A stretch of DNA of 64,000 nt from assembly GCA_018823835.1 (NCBI GenBank), contig JAHJHT010000002.1:1736001-1800000 (forward strand), read 5' to 3'. The notes beneath the pieces were generated by a model that did not search any database, was not told where the DNA came from, and saw only the letters and a list, made by a program, of their open reading frames with translations. Origin of the DNA: Alphaproteobacteria bacterium (GTDB taxonomy: Bacteria; Pseudomonadota; Alphaproteobacteria; Rhizobiales; Rhizobiaceae). The position numbers and the translations under genes are program-made. Of this stretch, positions 1-9,214 are shown piece by piece; the first letter of the stretch is position 1, and every line of letters starts with the position of its first letter.

Positions 1-208
1 CGTCGACAGGGCAGGGCGGATCTGGTCGAGCGCGGGAGACGGCGTCCACTGCTTCGACCCGGACGGAACGCTGATCGGCAAGGTGCGCGTTCCGGAGGTC
101 GTCGCCAACGTCACTTTCGGCGGACCGAAGCTCAACCGGCTGTTCATCTGCGGCACGACGTCACTCTATTCGGTGCTCTTGCCGGTCAACGGCGCAAAGC
201 CGGGCTGA
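1..208 (+). CDS. SMP-30/gluconolactonase/LRE-family protein, C-terminal end (partial)
   Basis: Only the last 68 codons are present; reading frame 2 is open from the window edge to TGA at 206-208. The protein ends with a GDGVHCFDPDG stretch, a PEVVANVTFGG stretch and LNRLFICGTTSLYSV, the pattern typical of the last blades of SMP-30/gluconolactonase beta-propellers, where the substrate is usually a sugar lactone hydrolysed in cytoplasm or periplasm. Metal ligands lie mostly upstream and cannot be checked. Family call rests on this C-terminal signature; true substrate unknown. Confidence 0.75.
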   Translation, partial: VDRAGRIWSSAGDGVHCFDPDGTLIGKVRVPEVVANVTFGGPKLNRLFICGTTSLYSVLLPVNGAKPG

Positions 209-213
209 CAAAG

Positions 214-252
214 GCAATTTCCGTTAACCGGCAATGCAAAATTCGCATTGCC
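214..252 (-). repeat. Inverted repeat and element shared with 8882-8906
   Basis: Positions 230-252 form an 8-bp inverted repeat (GGCAATGC, 7-nt spacer, GCATTGCC). Read on the minus strand the segment carries TGCGAATT, GCATTGC and GTTAACGG in that order, and the same three blocks occur in the same order at 8882-8906 on the plus strand. It lies in the gap before the DUF1127 gene. A regulator site or short dispersed repeat are both possible. Confidence 0.35.
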
Positions 253-340
253 CCCATGCAAAACAATCCATTCTAAACGGTGCCGACATACCCCATCTAC
301 GCGCGGTAACGAGAACAGACGAGATAGAGAGTCTACCGCG

Positions 341-481
341 ATGAACCTGATCAAGAACTACCGCAACTGGCGCCGCTACCGCGATACCGTGAACGAGCTG
401 AGCCGCCTGTCGACGCGCGAACTGAACGACCTCGGTATCAACCGAAGCGACATCCCGGGCGTAGCCCGCGGCCAGCGCTAA
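341..481 (+). CDS. DUF1127 mini-protein (46 aa)
   Basis: A 46-residue basic protein (starts MNLIKNYRNWRRYRDTV) with the classic DUF1127 core: an aromatic/Arg-rich helix, then LSRLSTRELNDLGINRSDI. DUF1127 proteins are small, Arg-rich, abundant in alphaproteobacteria and, where studied, linked to RNA-related and phosphate/stress regulation. An upstream in-frame ATG at 248 would add 31 residues unlike the family, so the ATG at 341 is chosen. The gene stands alone and is followed by a strong terminator at 571-605, so it is probably its own transcription unit. Confidence 0.85.
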   Translation: MNLIKNYRNWRRYRDTVNELSRLSTRELNDLGINRSDIPGVARGQR

Positions 482-570
482 GAATTGCAGTTTCGGCGAG
501 GCTTCTCCTCCCACCTTGCCGAATTGGCCTAGCGTTCCCTCCCCTCCCGATCGCTGGCCACCAGTCAGAG

Positions 571-605
571 AACCCGCCAATCCCAAGGATTGGCGGGTTT
601 TCTGT
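571..605 (+). terminator. Rho-independent terminator after DUF1127 gene
   Basis: A perfect 13-bp stem (AACCCGCCAATCC, loop CAA, matching right arm to 599) is followed by a T-rich tail (TTCTGTTT). It ends the DUF1127 transcript about 90 nt after its stop. Confidence 0.9.
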
Positions 606-701
606 TTCCAGGCCGCTTTCCGCGCAGAAATGCGTAGACTTGCCGCTGGCCGACGGCGGTTGTAACCGAGGCCGAAAGCGAACGGTCGAGGGAGCTTCCC
701 C

Positions 702-1130
702 GTGCAGAATGCCATTTTCGACCTCGATCTCCTGCTGGCGTCGATGGAGCCGGTGCTCAACCCGGTCGAAGTCGCCTACGTGACCTTCGCCAAGGACGAG
801 GCCTGTCCGTTCGACCTGACGGGAGACGACGTCATCGGCACCTTCCGCGAGGCGGAGGGGCTGACGGCGATCGTGGTTCACGATTCTGCGCTGCGGGCCG
901 GCGTCCCGATCGTGCTGCGTTCCGCCTGGATCACCTTGACCGTGCATTCCGACCTCGAGGCGGTGGGCCTCACGGCGGCTTTCGCAACGGCGATCGGGGA
1001 TGCGGGAATCAGCTGCAACGTCGTTGCAGCCGCCTATCACGACCACATATTCGTGCCGTCGGAAGCAGCAGGGGCCGCCATGGCAGCGCTGCGGCGATTG
1101 CAGGCGCAATCGGCCGGAAGACGGAGCTGA
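702..1130 (+). CDS. ACT-domain protein (142 aa)
   Basis: Small cytoplasmic protein resembling the stand-alone double-ACT-like proteins of COG3602 (once DUF2241). The second half (VPIVLRSAWITLTVHSDLEAVGLTAAFATAI, cited in parts here as VHSDLEAVGLTAAF and NVVAAAYHDHIFV) gives the beta-alpha-beta order of an ACT fold and the family's conserved HDHIFVP end. ACT folds usually bind amino acids; no ligand is known here. The start is GTG at 702, preceded by GGAG at a good distance. Monocistronic, upstream of the efflux genes. Confidence 0.75.
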   Translation: MQNAIFDLDLLLASMEPVLNPVEVAYVTFAKDEACPFDLTGDDVIGTFREAEGLTAIVVHDSALRAGVPIVLRSAWITLTVHSDLEAVGLTAAFATAIGDAGISCNVVAAAYHDHIFVPSEAAGAAMAALRRLQAQSAGRRS

Positions 1131-1238
1131 CCCGGCATCGGGCGAACTGAAAACTTCAATGTTGCAATGCGGCAAAATTGGATCAGGATACCGCCGAATT
1201 CTTTGCAGAGACCGCACATCGATCCGTGAGGGGCGTAG

Positions 1239-2432
1239 ATGGGCTTCATGTTTGACAGGGTTCTGGGTCGTCCGTTTCGCGGTCCCGGCGTCTGGCCTCC
1301 GGCCGCCGCTGCCGTGCTCCTCGGCCTGCTTCTCGCTATCTCCGGGCCGGCTGTCGCGCAGCAGGAGCCACCGGCCGTCACCGTCGCCAAGCCGGTGGTG
1401 CGCGAGATCGTCGAGGACGACGAGTTCGTCGGTCGCTTCCAGGCGGTGGACGAGGTTGCGATACGCTCGCGGGTAAGCGGCTATCTCGACCAGGTGCATT
1501 TCAGGGACGGCGCGCTCGTTTCCAAGGGCCAGCTGCTGTTCACCATCGACCGGCGCCCCTACCAGACGACCTATGACGCGGCGCGTTCGCAGGTGGACGT
1601 GGCCTCCAGCGTGCTCGACTTCACCAAGGCGCAGTTCGAGCGCGCCGACGAACTGGCCAAATCGGGCAACCTCTCGATTTCCACCCTCGACGACCGCCGG
1701 CGCGAGTACCTGTCGGCGCAGGCGGCCTTCCAGGGGGCGACCGCCGCGCTCCAGAGTTCCAAGCTCAACCTCGAGTTCACCGAGATCAAGGCGCCGCTGT
1801 CGGGTCGCATCGACCGCCGCCTGGTGTCGGTCGGCAATCTCGTGCAGTCCGACAGCACCTTGCTGACGACGATCGTGGCGACCGATCCGATCGACTTCTA
1901 TTTCGACATCGACGAGCGGATCTACCTCGCCTATGCCCGCGACGCGCGCGAGCGGGGCGGCGTGCTGCAGGACGGCGGCTCGCGGCTCGAGGTGAAGGTG
2001 CGCATCGCCGACCGCGGCGAGACGTCGTTCGACGGGACTCTCGACTTTGCCGAGAACCGGATCGACAGCGCGACGGGAACGTTGCGCACGCGCGCGCGCT
2101 TCGCCAACCCCGACGGCATCCTGCAGCCCGGCATGTTCGGCCGCATCAACGTGCCGGGCTCCTTGCCCTACAAGGGCGTGCTGATCCCCGACGAGGCGCT
2201 CGGCTCCGACCAGGACCGCCGCATCGTGCTGGTGGTCGACGATGCTGGCGCCGTCTCGGCCAAGCCGGTGCGCATAGGCCCGCGCATCGACGGCTACCGC
2301 GTCATCCGCGAGGGCCTGACCGGCGACGAGACCATCATCATCAACGGTCTGATGCGGGTCCGGCCCGGCATCACGGTCAAGCCGGAGCTCGTCGTGTTGC
2401 CGCCGGTGGCGGAAACGGCCGGTTCCAAATGA
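1239..2432 (+). CDS. RND efflux periplasmic adaptor (membrane fusion protein)
   Basis: 397-residue AcrA/MexA-like adaptor. An N-terminal hydrophobic segment ending AVAQQ is a signal peptide/anchor, followed by the lipoyl half-motif (GYLDQVHFRDGALVSKGQLL), a helical hairpin rich in Ala/Arg, the second lipoyl half (IKAPLSGRIDRRLVSVGN) and beta-barrel/membrane-proximal domains. It joins the inner-membrane pump to an outer-membrane channel. The stop overlaps the start of the pump gene by 4 nt (ATGA), so the two are co-translated. No TolC-like gene follows, so the channel must come from elsewhere. GAGGGG precedes the ATG. Confidence 0.93.
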   Translation: MGFMFDRVLGRPFRGPGVWPPAAAAVLLGLLLAISGPAVAQQEPPAVTVAKPVVREIVEDDEFVGRFQAVDEVAIRSRVSGYLDQVHFRDGALVSKGQLLFTIDRRPYQTTYDAARSQVDVASSVLDFTKAQFERADELAKSGNLSISTLDDRRREYLSAQAAFQGATAALQSSKLNLEFTEIKAPLSGRIDRRLVSVGNLVQSDSTLLTTIVATDPIDFYFDIDERIYLAYARDARERGGVLQDGGSRLEVKVRIADRGETSFDGTLDFAENRIDSATGTLRTRARFANPDGILQPGMFGRINVPGSLPYKGVLIPDEALGSDQDRRIVLVVDDAGAVSAKPVRIGPRIDGYRVIREGLTGDETIIINGLMRVRPGITVKPELVVLPPVAETAGSK

Positions 2433-5400
2433 GGTTCTCGCACTTCTTCGTCGACCGGCCGATCTTCGCATCGGTCGTCTCGATCGTCCTGGTGATCGTC
2501 GGCCTGATCGCCTACGAGCTGCTTCCGACGGCGCAGTATCCCGAGATCGCGCCGCCGACCATCGTGGTAAGGGCTCAATATCCCGGCGCCGACGCCGAGA
2601 CCATCGCAGCAACCGTCGCGACGCCGATCGAGCAGGAAATCAACGGCGTCGAGCACATGCTCTACATGTCGTCCTATTCGGCCAGCGACGGCTCGATGGC
2701 GCTGACCATCACCTTCGAGCTCGGCACCGATCTCGACGCCGCGCAGGTGCTGGTGCAGAACCGGGTGTCGATCGCCGAGCCGCGACTGCCGGAAGAGGTG
2801 CGAAGGCTCGGCATCACCACGGCCAAGAGCTCGCCCGACCTGATGATGGTCGTGCACATGCTGTCGCCCGACGACACGTATGACCAGCTCTACGTCTCCA
2901 ACTATGCGCGGTCGCGCGTGCGCGACGTGCTGCTGCGGCTCGACGGGGTGGGCGACGTCATCCTCTTCGGCGAGCGCGAATATTCGCTGCGCATCTGGCT
3001 CGACCCGGAAAAACTGTCAGCGCTCGGCATGACGGCGGGCGATGTCGTGCAGGCGCTGCGCGACCAGAACGTGCAGGTCTCCGGCGGCTCCATCGGCGCG
3101 CCGCCCAATGATGGCGGGACGGCGTTCCAGTATGCGGTGACGACGCAGGGCCGGTTCGACGATGCGCGCGAATTCCGCGACGTGATCGTCAAGTCCACCG
3201 AGGATGGCCGGCTGATCCTGCTGCGCGACGTCGCGCGGATCGAGCTCGGCGCCAGGCAGTATGTGACGAACTCCTACCTCAACGGCAAGGCCGCGGTGGC
3301 GCTCGGCATCTTCCAGCGGCCGAACACCAATGCGCTGGCCGCAGCCGAGGAGATCCAGACGACGATCAAGGAGCTGTCTGCCGACTTCCCGAGCGGTCTG
3401 GCCTACCAGATCGTCTACAACCCGACCGAGTTCATCGCCGAGTCCATCAACGAGGTCTACAAGACGATCGTCGAGGCGATCCTGCTGGTCATCATTGTCA
3501 TTATCGTCTTCCTGCAGTCGTGGCGCATGGCGATCGTGCCGATCGTGGCCATTCCCGTGTCGCTCATCGGCACGCTCGCGGTGCTGCTCGCCTTCGGCTT
3601 CTCGCTCAACATGCTGACGCTGTTCGGCCTGGTGCTGGCGGTGGGCATCGTCGTCGACGACGCCATCGTTGTGGTCGAGAATGTCGAGCGCAACATCGCG
3701 CTCGGACTGCCGCCGCGTGGTGCTGCTCACCGCACGATGGACGAGGTCGGAACCGCGGTGCTCGCCATCTCGCTGGTGCTGATCGCCGTCTTCGTGCCGA
3801 CCGCCTTCATTCCCGGCATCTCGGGCCAGTTCTACCTGCAGTTCGCCGTGACCATCGCGGTCTCGACGGCCATTTCGGCCTTCAATTCGCTGACCCTGTC
3901 GCCGGCGCTTGCCGCGCTGCTGTTCAAGTCGCATCACAGTTCGGCCGCGCCGCCGCGCTTCTTTCTGGCGCGCTTCGGCCGTGCGCTGGCTGACGGCTTC
4001 AATCACGGCTTCGACCGGGTGTCCGCCGCCTATGCGCGGCTGGTGCGGTTCCTGGTCGGCTCGACGGTGGCGCTGCTGGCGATGCTTGCCGTCTTTGCGG
4101 TGCTGATCTATGCGACCGTCCACATGATCCAGACGGTGCCGCGCGGCTTCATCCCGGCGATGGACCAGGGCTACGCGATTGTCGTGATCCAGCTGCCCGA
4201 GGGCGCCTCGCTCAGCCGCACCGACGCGGTGGTGCAGCGGGCCTCCGAAATCGCGCGCAACACGCCAGGCGTCGCCAATGCGGTTGCCTTCGCCGGCTTC
4301 TCCGGTGCGACCTTCACCAATGCCAGCAATGCCGGGGTCGTCTTCACGCCCTTCGACAGTTTCGAGCACCGGCTCGAGACGGGAGAGACGTCGGCAAAGA
4401 TCGTCGGGTCGCTCTATGCCAACCTGCAGAGCATCCAGGAAGCCTTCATCATCGCGCTGCCGCCACCGCCGGTGCGCGGCATCGGCAACTCGGGCGGCTT
4501 CAAGCTGCAGCTGCAGGAGCGCAACAGCGCGGACGTGCGGCCGCTGCTGGCGCTGGCCTACGAGATCGCCGGCAAGGCGAACCAGACGCCCGGGCTGACC
4601 GGCGTCTTCACCACCTTCTCGGCGTCGAGCCCTCAGCTCTTCCTGGAGATCGACCGCGACAAGGCGCGCATGCTGAACGTGCCGATCCCCAACATCTTCG
4701 AGACGCTGTCGATCAACCTCGGCACGGCCTACGTCAACGACTTCAATGCGTTCGGACGCGTCTACCAGGTTCGGGCGCAGGCCGACCAGGCGTTCCGCAT
4801 CGAGCGCGAGGACATCAGCAAGCTGAAAGTGCGTTCGGCGACCGGCGCGCTCGTGCCGCTCGGAACGCTGGTCGAGATCAAGGATGTGACCGGTCCGGCG
4901 CTGGTCCAGCGCTACAACATGTACGTGTCGGTACCGCTGCAGGGCAACGCGGCGCCCGGCGTCTCGACGGGCGACGCCCTCAACCTGATGGAAAAGGTCG
5001 CCGCAGAGACGCTGCCGCAGGGGACGTCCTACGAGTGGACGGAACTGGCGCTGCAGGAAAAGCAGACCGGCAACACGGCGGTGCTGATCTTCGGCCTGTC
5101 GGTGCTGTTCGTCTTCCTGGCGCTGGCGGCGCAGTACGAGAGCTGGATCATGCCCTTCGCCATCGTGCTGGTCGTGCCGCTCGGCGTGCTGGCGGCCCTG
5201 CTCGGCGTTGCCTTCAGGGGGCTCGACAACAACATACTGGTGCAGATCGGCCTGATCGTGCTGGTCGGCCTGGCGGCCAAGAACGCCATCCTGATCGTCG
5301 AATTCGCCCGCCAGGCGCAGGAGAGGGGGGCTTCGACAGTCGATGCCGCCGTCGAGGCCTGCCGGCTGCGCCTGCGGCCGATCCTGATGACCGCCTTCGC

Positions 5401-5620
5401 CTTCATCCTCGGCGTGCTGCCGCTGATGATCGCGACCGGGCCGGGCGCCGAGATGCGCCAGTCGCTCGGCACCGCCGTCTTTTCAGGCATGCTCGGGGTG
5501 ACGATTGTCGGCCTGTTCCTGACGCCGGTGTTCTACGTGGCGCTGCGATCGCTGTTTCCGCCAAGGGCGGCAACGGAAGAAGCACCGCATCCGGCCGAAC
5601 GTGCGCCGCCCGCCTCCTGA
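2429..5620 (+). CDS. RND multidrug efflux permease, HAE1 family
   Basis: 1063 residues, the standard length for AcrB/MexB-type proton-driven pumps. It opens with FSHFFVDRPIFASVVSIVL (TM1), has a TM4 with the two aspartates of the proton relay in VGIVVDDAIVVVENVE, and a TM10 lysine in GLAAKNAILIVEFA. Two large periplasmic loops flank TM1-2 and TM7-8, as expected. It expels hydrophobic or amphiphilic compounds from the periplasm. Substrate range is not predictable. The gene is convergent with the antiporter, separated by only 14 bases, with no obvious terminator between. Confidence 0.95.
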   Translation: MRFSHFFVDRPIFASVVSIVLVIVGLIAYELLPTAQYPEIAPPTIVVRAQYPGADAETIAATVATPIEQEINGVEHMLYMSSYSASDGSMALTITFELGTDLDAAQVLVQNRVSIAEPRLPEEVRRLGITTAKSSPDLMMVVHMLSPDDTYDQLYVSNYARSRVRDVLLRLDGVGDVILFGEREYSLRIWLDPEKLSALGMTAGDVVQALRDQNVQVSGGSIGAPPNDGGTAFQYAVTTQGRFDDAREFRDVIVKSTEDGRLILLRDVARIELGARQYVTNSYLNGKAAVALGIFQRPNTNALAAAEEIQTTIKELSADFPSGLAYQIVYNPTEFIAESINEVYKTIVEAILLVIIVIIVFLQSWRMAIVPIVAIPVSLIGTLAVLLAFGFSLNMLTLFGLVLAVGIVVDDAIVVVENVERNIALGLPPRGAAHRTMDEVGTAVLAISLVLIAVFVPTAFIPGISGQFYLQFAVTIAVSTAISAFNSLTLSPALAALLFKSHHSSAAPPRFFLARFGRALADGFNHGFDRVSAAYARLVRFLVGSTVALLAMLAVFAVLIYATVHMIQTVPRGFIPAMDQGYAIVVIQLPEGASLSRTDAVVQRASEIARNTPGVANAVAFAGFSGATFTNASNAGVVFTPFDSFEHRLETGETSAKIVGSLYANLQSIQEAFIIALPPPPVRGIGNSGGFKLQLQERNSADVRPLLALAYEIAGKANQTPGLTGVFTTFSASSPQLFLEIDRDKARMLNVPIPNIFETLSINLGTAYVNDFNAFGRVYQVRAQADQAFRIEREDISKLKVRSATGALVPLGTLVEIKDVTGPALVQRYNMYVSVPLQGNAAPGVSTGDALNLMEKVAAETLPQGTSYEWTELALQEKQTGNTAVLIFGLSVLFVFLALAAQYESWIMPFAIVLVVPLGVLAALLGVAFRGLDNNILVQIGLIVLVGLAAKNAILIVEFARQAQERGASTVDAAVEACRLRLRPILMTAFAFILGVLPLMIATGPGAEMRQSLGTAVFSGMLGVTIVGLFLTPVFYVALRSLFPPRAATEEAPHPAERAPPAS

Positions 5621-5634
5621 ACCCGGAACCGCGG

Positions 5635-7914
5635 CTAGTCGTCGTCGGGCTCCTCGAGCCGGGTGCGCACCGCAGCCACCATGACGATAGGCCCCGAGCA
5701 GCGCTCGACGACGGCTGCGGCGGTTTCGCCGAAGAAGAGTTCGTCGCCGGATCGCGGCGTCACGCCCATGACGATCATGGCGACGCCCTTGGCGGCCTCC
5801 CGGCAGATCGCGTCATGCGGCGAGCCGCGCTTGCGGATCGCCGTCTCGATGCCGACGCCGTAGCGGTCGGCCATGGTGACGATATCCTTCAGCACGGCCT
5901 CCTCGCGACGCAGCGAGACCGAGTTGCGCTGGCCGCGGCTTTCGTTGGACACGTAGAGAGCGCGGACGCCGGCGCCCGTCGGCCGCGCAAGCGCAAGGGC
6001 AAGGTCGATGGCGCGGCGCGACACTTCGGTGCCGTTGACCGGCACGAGAATGATCGAACCGGCCTCGAGCTTCGGCGTCTTTCCGCCTGCGGCCCCCTTG
6101 GCGACAATGCAGGCGGGGCCTTCGAAGCCGCTGGTGAGGTCGTTGAGACGCTTCGAAAAACCGCCCTTGGACGTAACCGCATTGCGGATGCCGACCAGCA
6201 GCATGCTGTAGCCCTTGCGCGCCTCGTCGGCGATGGTCTTGCCGGTGGCCTGGATCTCGGTGCGCGCCGTCAGGTGGACCTTGGCGACTGCCGTCGCGTC
6301 GCCTTCCTCGATGGCAGCAGCACTTTCCTTGGCGCCCTTCTTGATCTCGTCGAGATGGGCCTCCGGAACCTCGTCGCTCTTCTCGTCCGCGGCACCCGCC
6401 TTGAGACGCAGCAGCGTCGTCGGCATGCCGCTCGCACCGCCGAGCAGTCCGGCGAGATAGGCGGTGAACTTGCCGACCGCGCTGTCGTCCACAGCGAGCA
6501 GCAGGCGCTCGAGCTTGGCGACGAAGCCCCGCTCGTCCAGCGCCTCGCGATCGATGCGCTGCTTTTCGTCCTCGGCCGCAGGCAGGCGACGCAGCGCCCA
6601 GCGCAGCATCGGCGGCATGGCCAGCGTGGTGACCACGGCCATGGTGACGATCATGGTGAAGAGGTCGTGCGACAGGATGCCCATCGCCAGGCCGATGCTG
6701 GCCACGATGACTTCGGTCGAGCCGCGCGCGTTCATGCCGCAGCCGATGGCGACGGATTCCATCCATGACATGCCGGCGAGTTTGCCGCCGACAAAGGCGC
6801 CGCCGAACTTCCCGATGCTTGCAAAGAGGATGAGGCCGAGCGTCAACAGTGCGAGGCCGGGGTCCAGCAGAACGGTGAGGTCGGCGGATAGGCCCGCCAT
6901 GCCGAAGAAGACCGGGGCAAACAGCGCGGTGATGACGCCGCGCAATTCGCCTTCGATGTGGTCGGTCAGGATCGGAGATTCGCCGACGAGAATGCCCGCG
7001 ACGAAGGCGCCGAGAACCGTGTGGACGCCGATCCAGTCGGTGATCAGCGCCATGGCGCCCATGATCGCCAGGATCATGCTGATCACGGCATATTCGCTCT
7101 CGGCGAAGTCGTTGGTCCAGCGGATGAGCGTGAAGACGATCCGGCGGCCGATGGTGAAGCTGAACAGCATGAAGGCCAGAACCGAAGCGACCGTCGTGGC
7201 GAGCGGCACCAGTTCAAGCTTGCCGTTGGTGGCAATGCCGAAGGTCACGGCGATGATGACCCAGCCGATCGTATCCTCGATGATCGCCGAAGAGACGATG
7301 ATCTGGCCGAGGTTACGGCGCATGAAGTTCATCTCGCGGATGACCATGGCGACGATCTTGACCGAGGAAATCGACAAAGCGGTGCCGAGAAACAGGCCGG
7401 CGACCACGCGCTGGCTGGTTTCAGGCAGCAGGTCCGCAGGCAGGAACTGCGCCAGCGTGTAGCCGCATGCGAAGGGCACGAGCACGCCGCTGATCGAGAT
7501 CGAGAAGCAGGCCGCGCCGACCTTGCGCACCAGCTTCAGGTCGGTTTCCATGCCGGTCAGCAGGAGCAGCATCAGGACGCCGAGCTTTGCTACTGCGTCG
7601 ATCATGCCCATGCCGTCGACAGGGAAGACAAGCTCGTGCGCCTCGGGCCAGACCCAACCGAACAGCGTCGGGCCGAGCAAGATGCCGGCGACCAGTTGGC
7701 CCATTACGGCCGGCTGCCCGATGCGCTGGAAAATTTCGCCAAAGACGCGGCCGACGACGATCAGCAGAATGATCTGGAGAACGAACATGCTCTCGGTCGG
7801 ACCGCTCTTGCCGGTTTCGACCGCACCAGCGGCCCAGGGCTGCATCAGCGCAAGGAGGCCGGCCCCGGCCAAGAGAATCAAAGGGAGCCGGCGCAGCGAA
7901 AGAATCTTGGTCAT
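5635..7914 (-). CDS. CPA2-family cation:proton antiporter with C-terminal universal-stress domains
   Basis: 759 residues. A first hydrophobic stretch (possible signal/TM) is followed by about 12 membrane segments of the Na+/H+ exchanger fold, including GQPAVMGQLVAGILLGP and GCGMNARGSTEVIVASIGL, both hallmark CPA2 motifs. From about residue 470 the protein is soluble: one degenerate and one good universal-stress-protein (UspA) domain, the latter starting at GSIILVPVNGTEVSRRAIDLAL and ending GETAAAVVERCSGPIVMVA. The Usp part probably senses nucleotide or stress state and gates the antiporter. Monocistronic. Confidence 0.88.
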   Translation of the reverse strand: MTKILSLRRLPLILLAGAGLLALMQPWAAGAVETGKSGPTESMFVLQIILLIVVGRVFGEIFQRIGQPAVMGQLVAGILLGPTLFGWVWPEAHELVFPVDGMGMIDAVAKLGVLMLLLLTGMETDLKLVRKVGAACFSISISGVLVPFACGYTLAQFLPADLLPETSQRVVAGLFLGTALSISSVKIVAMVIREMNFMRRNLGQIIVSSAIIEDTIGWVIIAVTFGIATNGKLELVPLATTVASVLAFMLFSFTIGRRIVFTLIRWTNDFAESEYAVISMILAIMGAMALITDWIGVHTVLGAFVAGILVGESPILTDHIEGELRGVITALFAPVFFGMAGLSADLTVLLDPGLALLTLGLILFASIGKFGGAFVGGKLAGMSWMESVAIGCGMNARGSTEVIVASIGLAMGILSHDLFTMIVTMAVVTTLAMPPMLRWALRRLPAAEDEKQRIDREALDERGFVAKLERLLLAVDDSAVGKFTAYLAGLLGGASGMPTTLLRLKAGAADEKSDEVPEAHLDEIKKGAKESAAAIEEGDATAVAKVHLTARTEIQATGKTIADEARKGYSMLLVGIRNAVTSKGGFSKRLNDLTSGFEGPACIVAKGAAGGKTPKLEAGSIILVPVNGTEVSRRAIDLALALARPTGAGVRALYVSNESRGQRNSVSLRREEAVLKDIVTMADRYGVGIETAIRKRGSPHDAICREAAKGVAMIVMGVTPRSGDELFFGETAAAVVERCSGPIVMVAAVRTRLEEPDDD

Positions 7915-8108
7915 CTACCCTCAAAATAGCCCTAGCGGCCTGCCCGCAACAACGCGGCAGCGTTCATTGCGTTGCAACAGAACAAAGCCCGGGGTCGTGT
8001 GCAAGTGATTGCCTGAAAATCCCGGCAAGTCGACCGGGCTCAACCCCGAAAAGCGGGGCTGGGGAATGGCCCGCCCGGCCAGGGCGCGCCATCGGTTGCA
8101 CCCGCCGT

Positions 8109-8762
8109 CTAGTCGGGAACGGCGGTCAGGATGTCGCCCAGGCCGCCCCGGCCCGAGCCACGTCTGTGGCCGGACGACCCTTTGCCAGAGCCGGCGCTGT
8201 AGCCGAAGGATTCCATCTTGTAGAGGCGCCGCTTGTGGCGGTATCCGTCGTAGAAATCATCACGCCGCCACTGCCGGCGATCGTCGCGGTGGCGGCGAAA
8301 ATGCCTGGGGCCCTTGTGGTCGCCATAGGCATATCCGTCGCGATCATAACTGCGGTTGTAGCCCAGCCGCTGATCCGGTCCCGCTCGATTATAGCCCAGC
8401 CGTTCGCCCGGACGCGCCCGCTTGTAGCCCAGCCGGTCATCCTGGTGGTGGCGGCGGGCGAAGCGCTTGTCGCGATCGCGCCGGTGCGCCTGCCTGGGGC
8501 CGTCATGGTGGCGCCGCACCTGTTTCTGGCCCTCATGATGCCGGCGGAACTTCTCACCGCGGCGATCCCGATGCCTGTCGCGGCGGATGATGCGCGCGCT
8601 GTCGGGGGCGATGCCGTCGCCATCGTCGACCTGGACCACGTGCGGGGCGGATGTCGAGATGTCGGGAACAATGGCCGGCGTGGCGCTCGCTGGCGCAAGG
8701 GCGGCAATCGAAAATGCGCCGGCAACCGCCGCGGCGCAAATTCCAGTCAGAAACCGTGTCAT
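8109..8762 (-). CDS. Secreted His/Arg-rich protein with LGYxR repeats
   Basis: 217 residues from an ATG at 8762 with GGAGGT eight bases upstream; the longer frame to 8963 has no support. A clear signal peptide (MTRFLTGICAAAVAGAFSIAALAP, cut near ASA) leads a mature protein very rich in Arg, His, Asp and Gly. Three copies of RLGYxR (RLGYKRARPGE, RLGYNRAGPDQ, RLGYNRSYDRD) lie near the middle. Family not recognised; it superficially resembles RcnB-like or other basic periplasmic proteins and could bind metal or nucleic acid, but no known motif proves it. Confidence 0.6.
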   Translation of the reverse strand: MTRFLTGICAAAVAGAFSIAALAPASATPAIVPDISTSAPHVVQVDDGDGIAPDSARIIRRDRHRDRRGEKFRRHHEGQKQVRRHHDGPRQAHRRDRDKRFARRHHQDDRLGYKRARPGERLGYNRAGPDQRLGYNRSYDRDGYAYGDHKGPRHFRRHRDDRRQWRRDDFYDGYRHKRRLYKMESFGYSAGSGKGSSGHRRGSGRGGLGDILTAVPD

Positions 8763-8881
8763 GATGGCAAACCTCCAAGCACACATACTGTTACGCCGCG
8801 TCCGGAACGGTTGCATATAGAGCTGGTTCCGCCCGAAACAAGAATACGCGCCGTTGGACCGCATCGCAATATTACGGGAAT

Positions 8882-8906
8882 TTGCGAATTCGCATTGCGT
8901 TAACGG
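8882..8906 (+). repeat. Second copy of the TGCGAATT/GCATTGC/GTTAACGG element
   Basis: Contains TGCGAATT, then GCATTGC, then GTTAACGG, in the same order as the minus strand of 214-252, three bases more compact. It lies in the 452-bp gap upstream of the secreted His/Arg-rich gene. Function unknown. Confidence 0.35.
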
Positions 8907-8913
8907 CGAGGGA

Positions 8914-9105
8914 ATGGAATTGCCCGCAACTAGCCTTGGGGTTGCCCATGGCGGCCCAAGCAAGCAGTCTTTTCATTGCCGCATGCCGGGCGGCCAGGCG
9001 GTCCTTGTGGCGGTGCCGGCCGACGCGCTGACGCTTGCCGGCGCCATCGGCTTCCTCATCGGGTCGCTGCTGATGCTGCCGGAGGGCGCGGCGGCGCAGG
9101 ACTAG
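8914..9105 (+). CDS. Possible small membrane protein (63 aa), doubtful
   Basis: An open frame ending with a hydrophobic stretch (LTLAGAIGFLIGSLLMLPEG) that resembles the second half of YrhK-type small membrane proteins. There is no clear ribosome-binding site and the first half has no family resemblance, so it may be a gene remnant or a chance frame. It is the only coding candidate in the 452 bases between the two flanking genes (8763-9214). Confidence 0.2.
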   Translation: MELPATSLGVAHGGPSKQSFHCRMPGGQAVLVAVPADALTLAGAIGFLIGSLLMLPEGAAAQD

Positions 9106-9214
9106 CGCGTGCCGAAGCCTGCTGGCAGAAATTGCAAGCCTGTGCTTGATGGATGGCTGCGGGACGCGGCAATGAACGAGTTCGAAAGCCGCGCCGCAAG
9201 AAGGATCGGAACGC

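Noticed and set aside
438..2612. 724-codon open frame on the minus strand opposite the RND adaptor
   Set aside because: Mirror-frame of a high-GC gene: Arg/His/Asp-rich, no domains, no ribosome-binding site; the plus-strand adaptor explains the region.
8038..8060. Terminator with CCCCG/CGGGG stem
   Set aside because: Only five pairs and no T-run; too weak to call.
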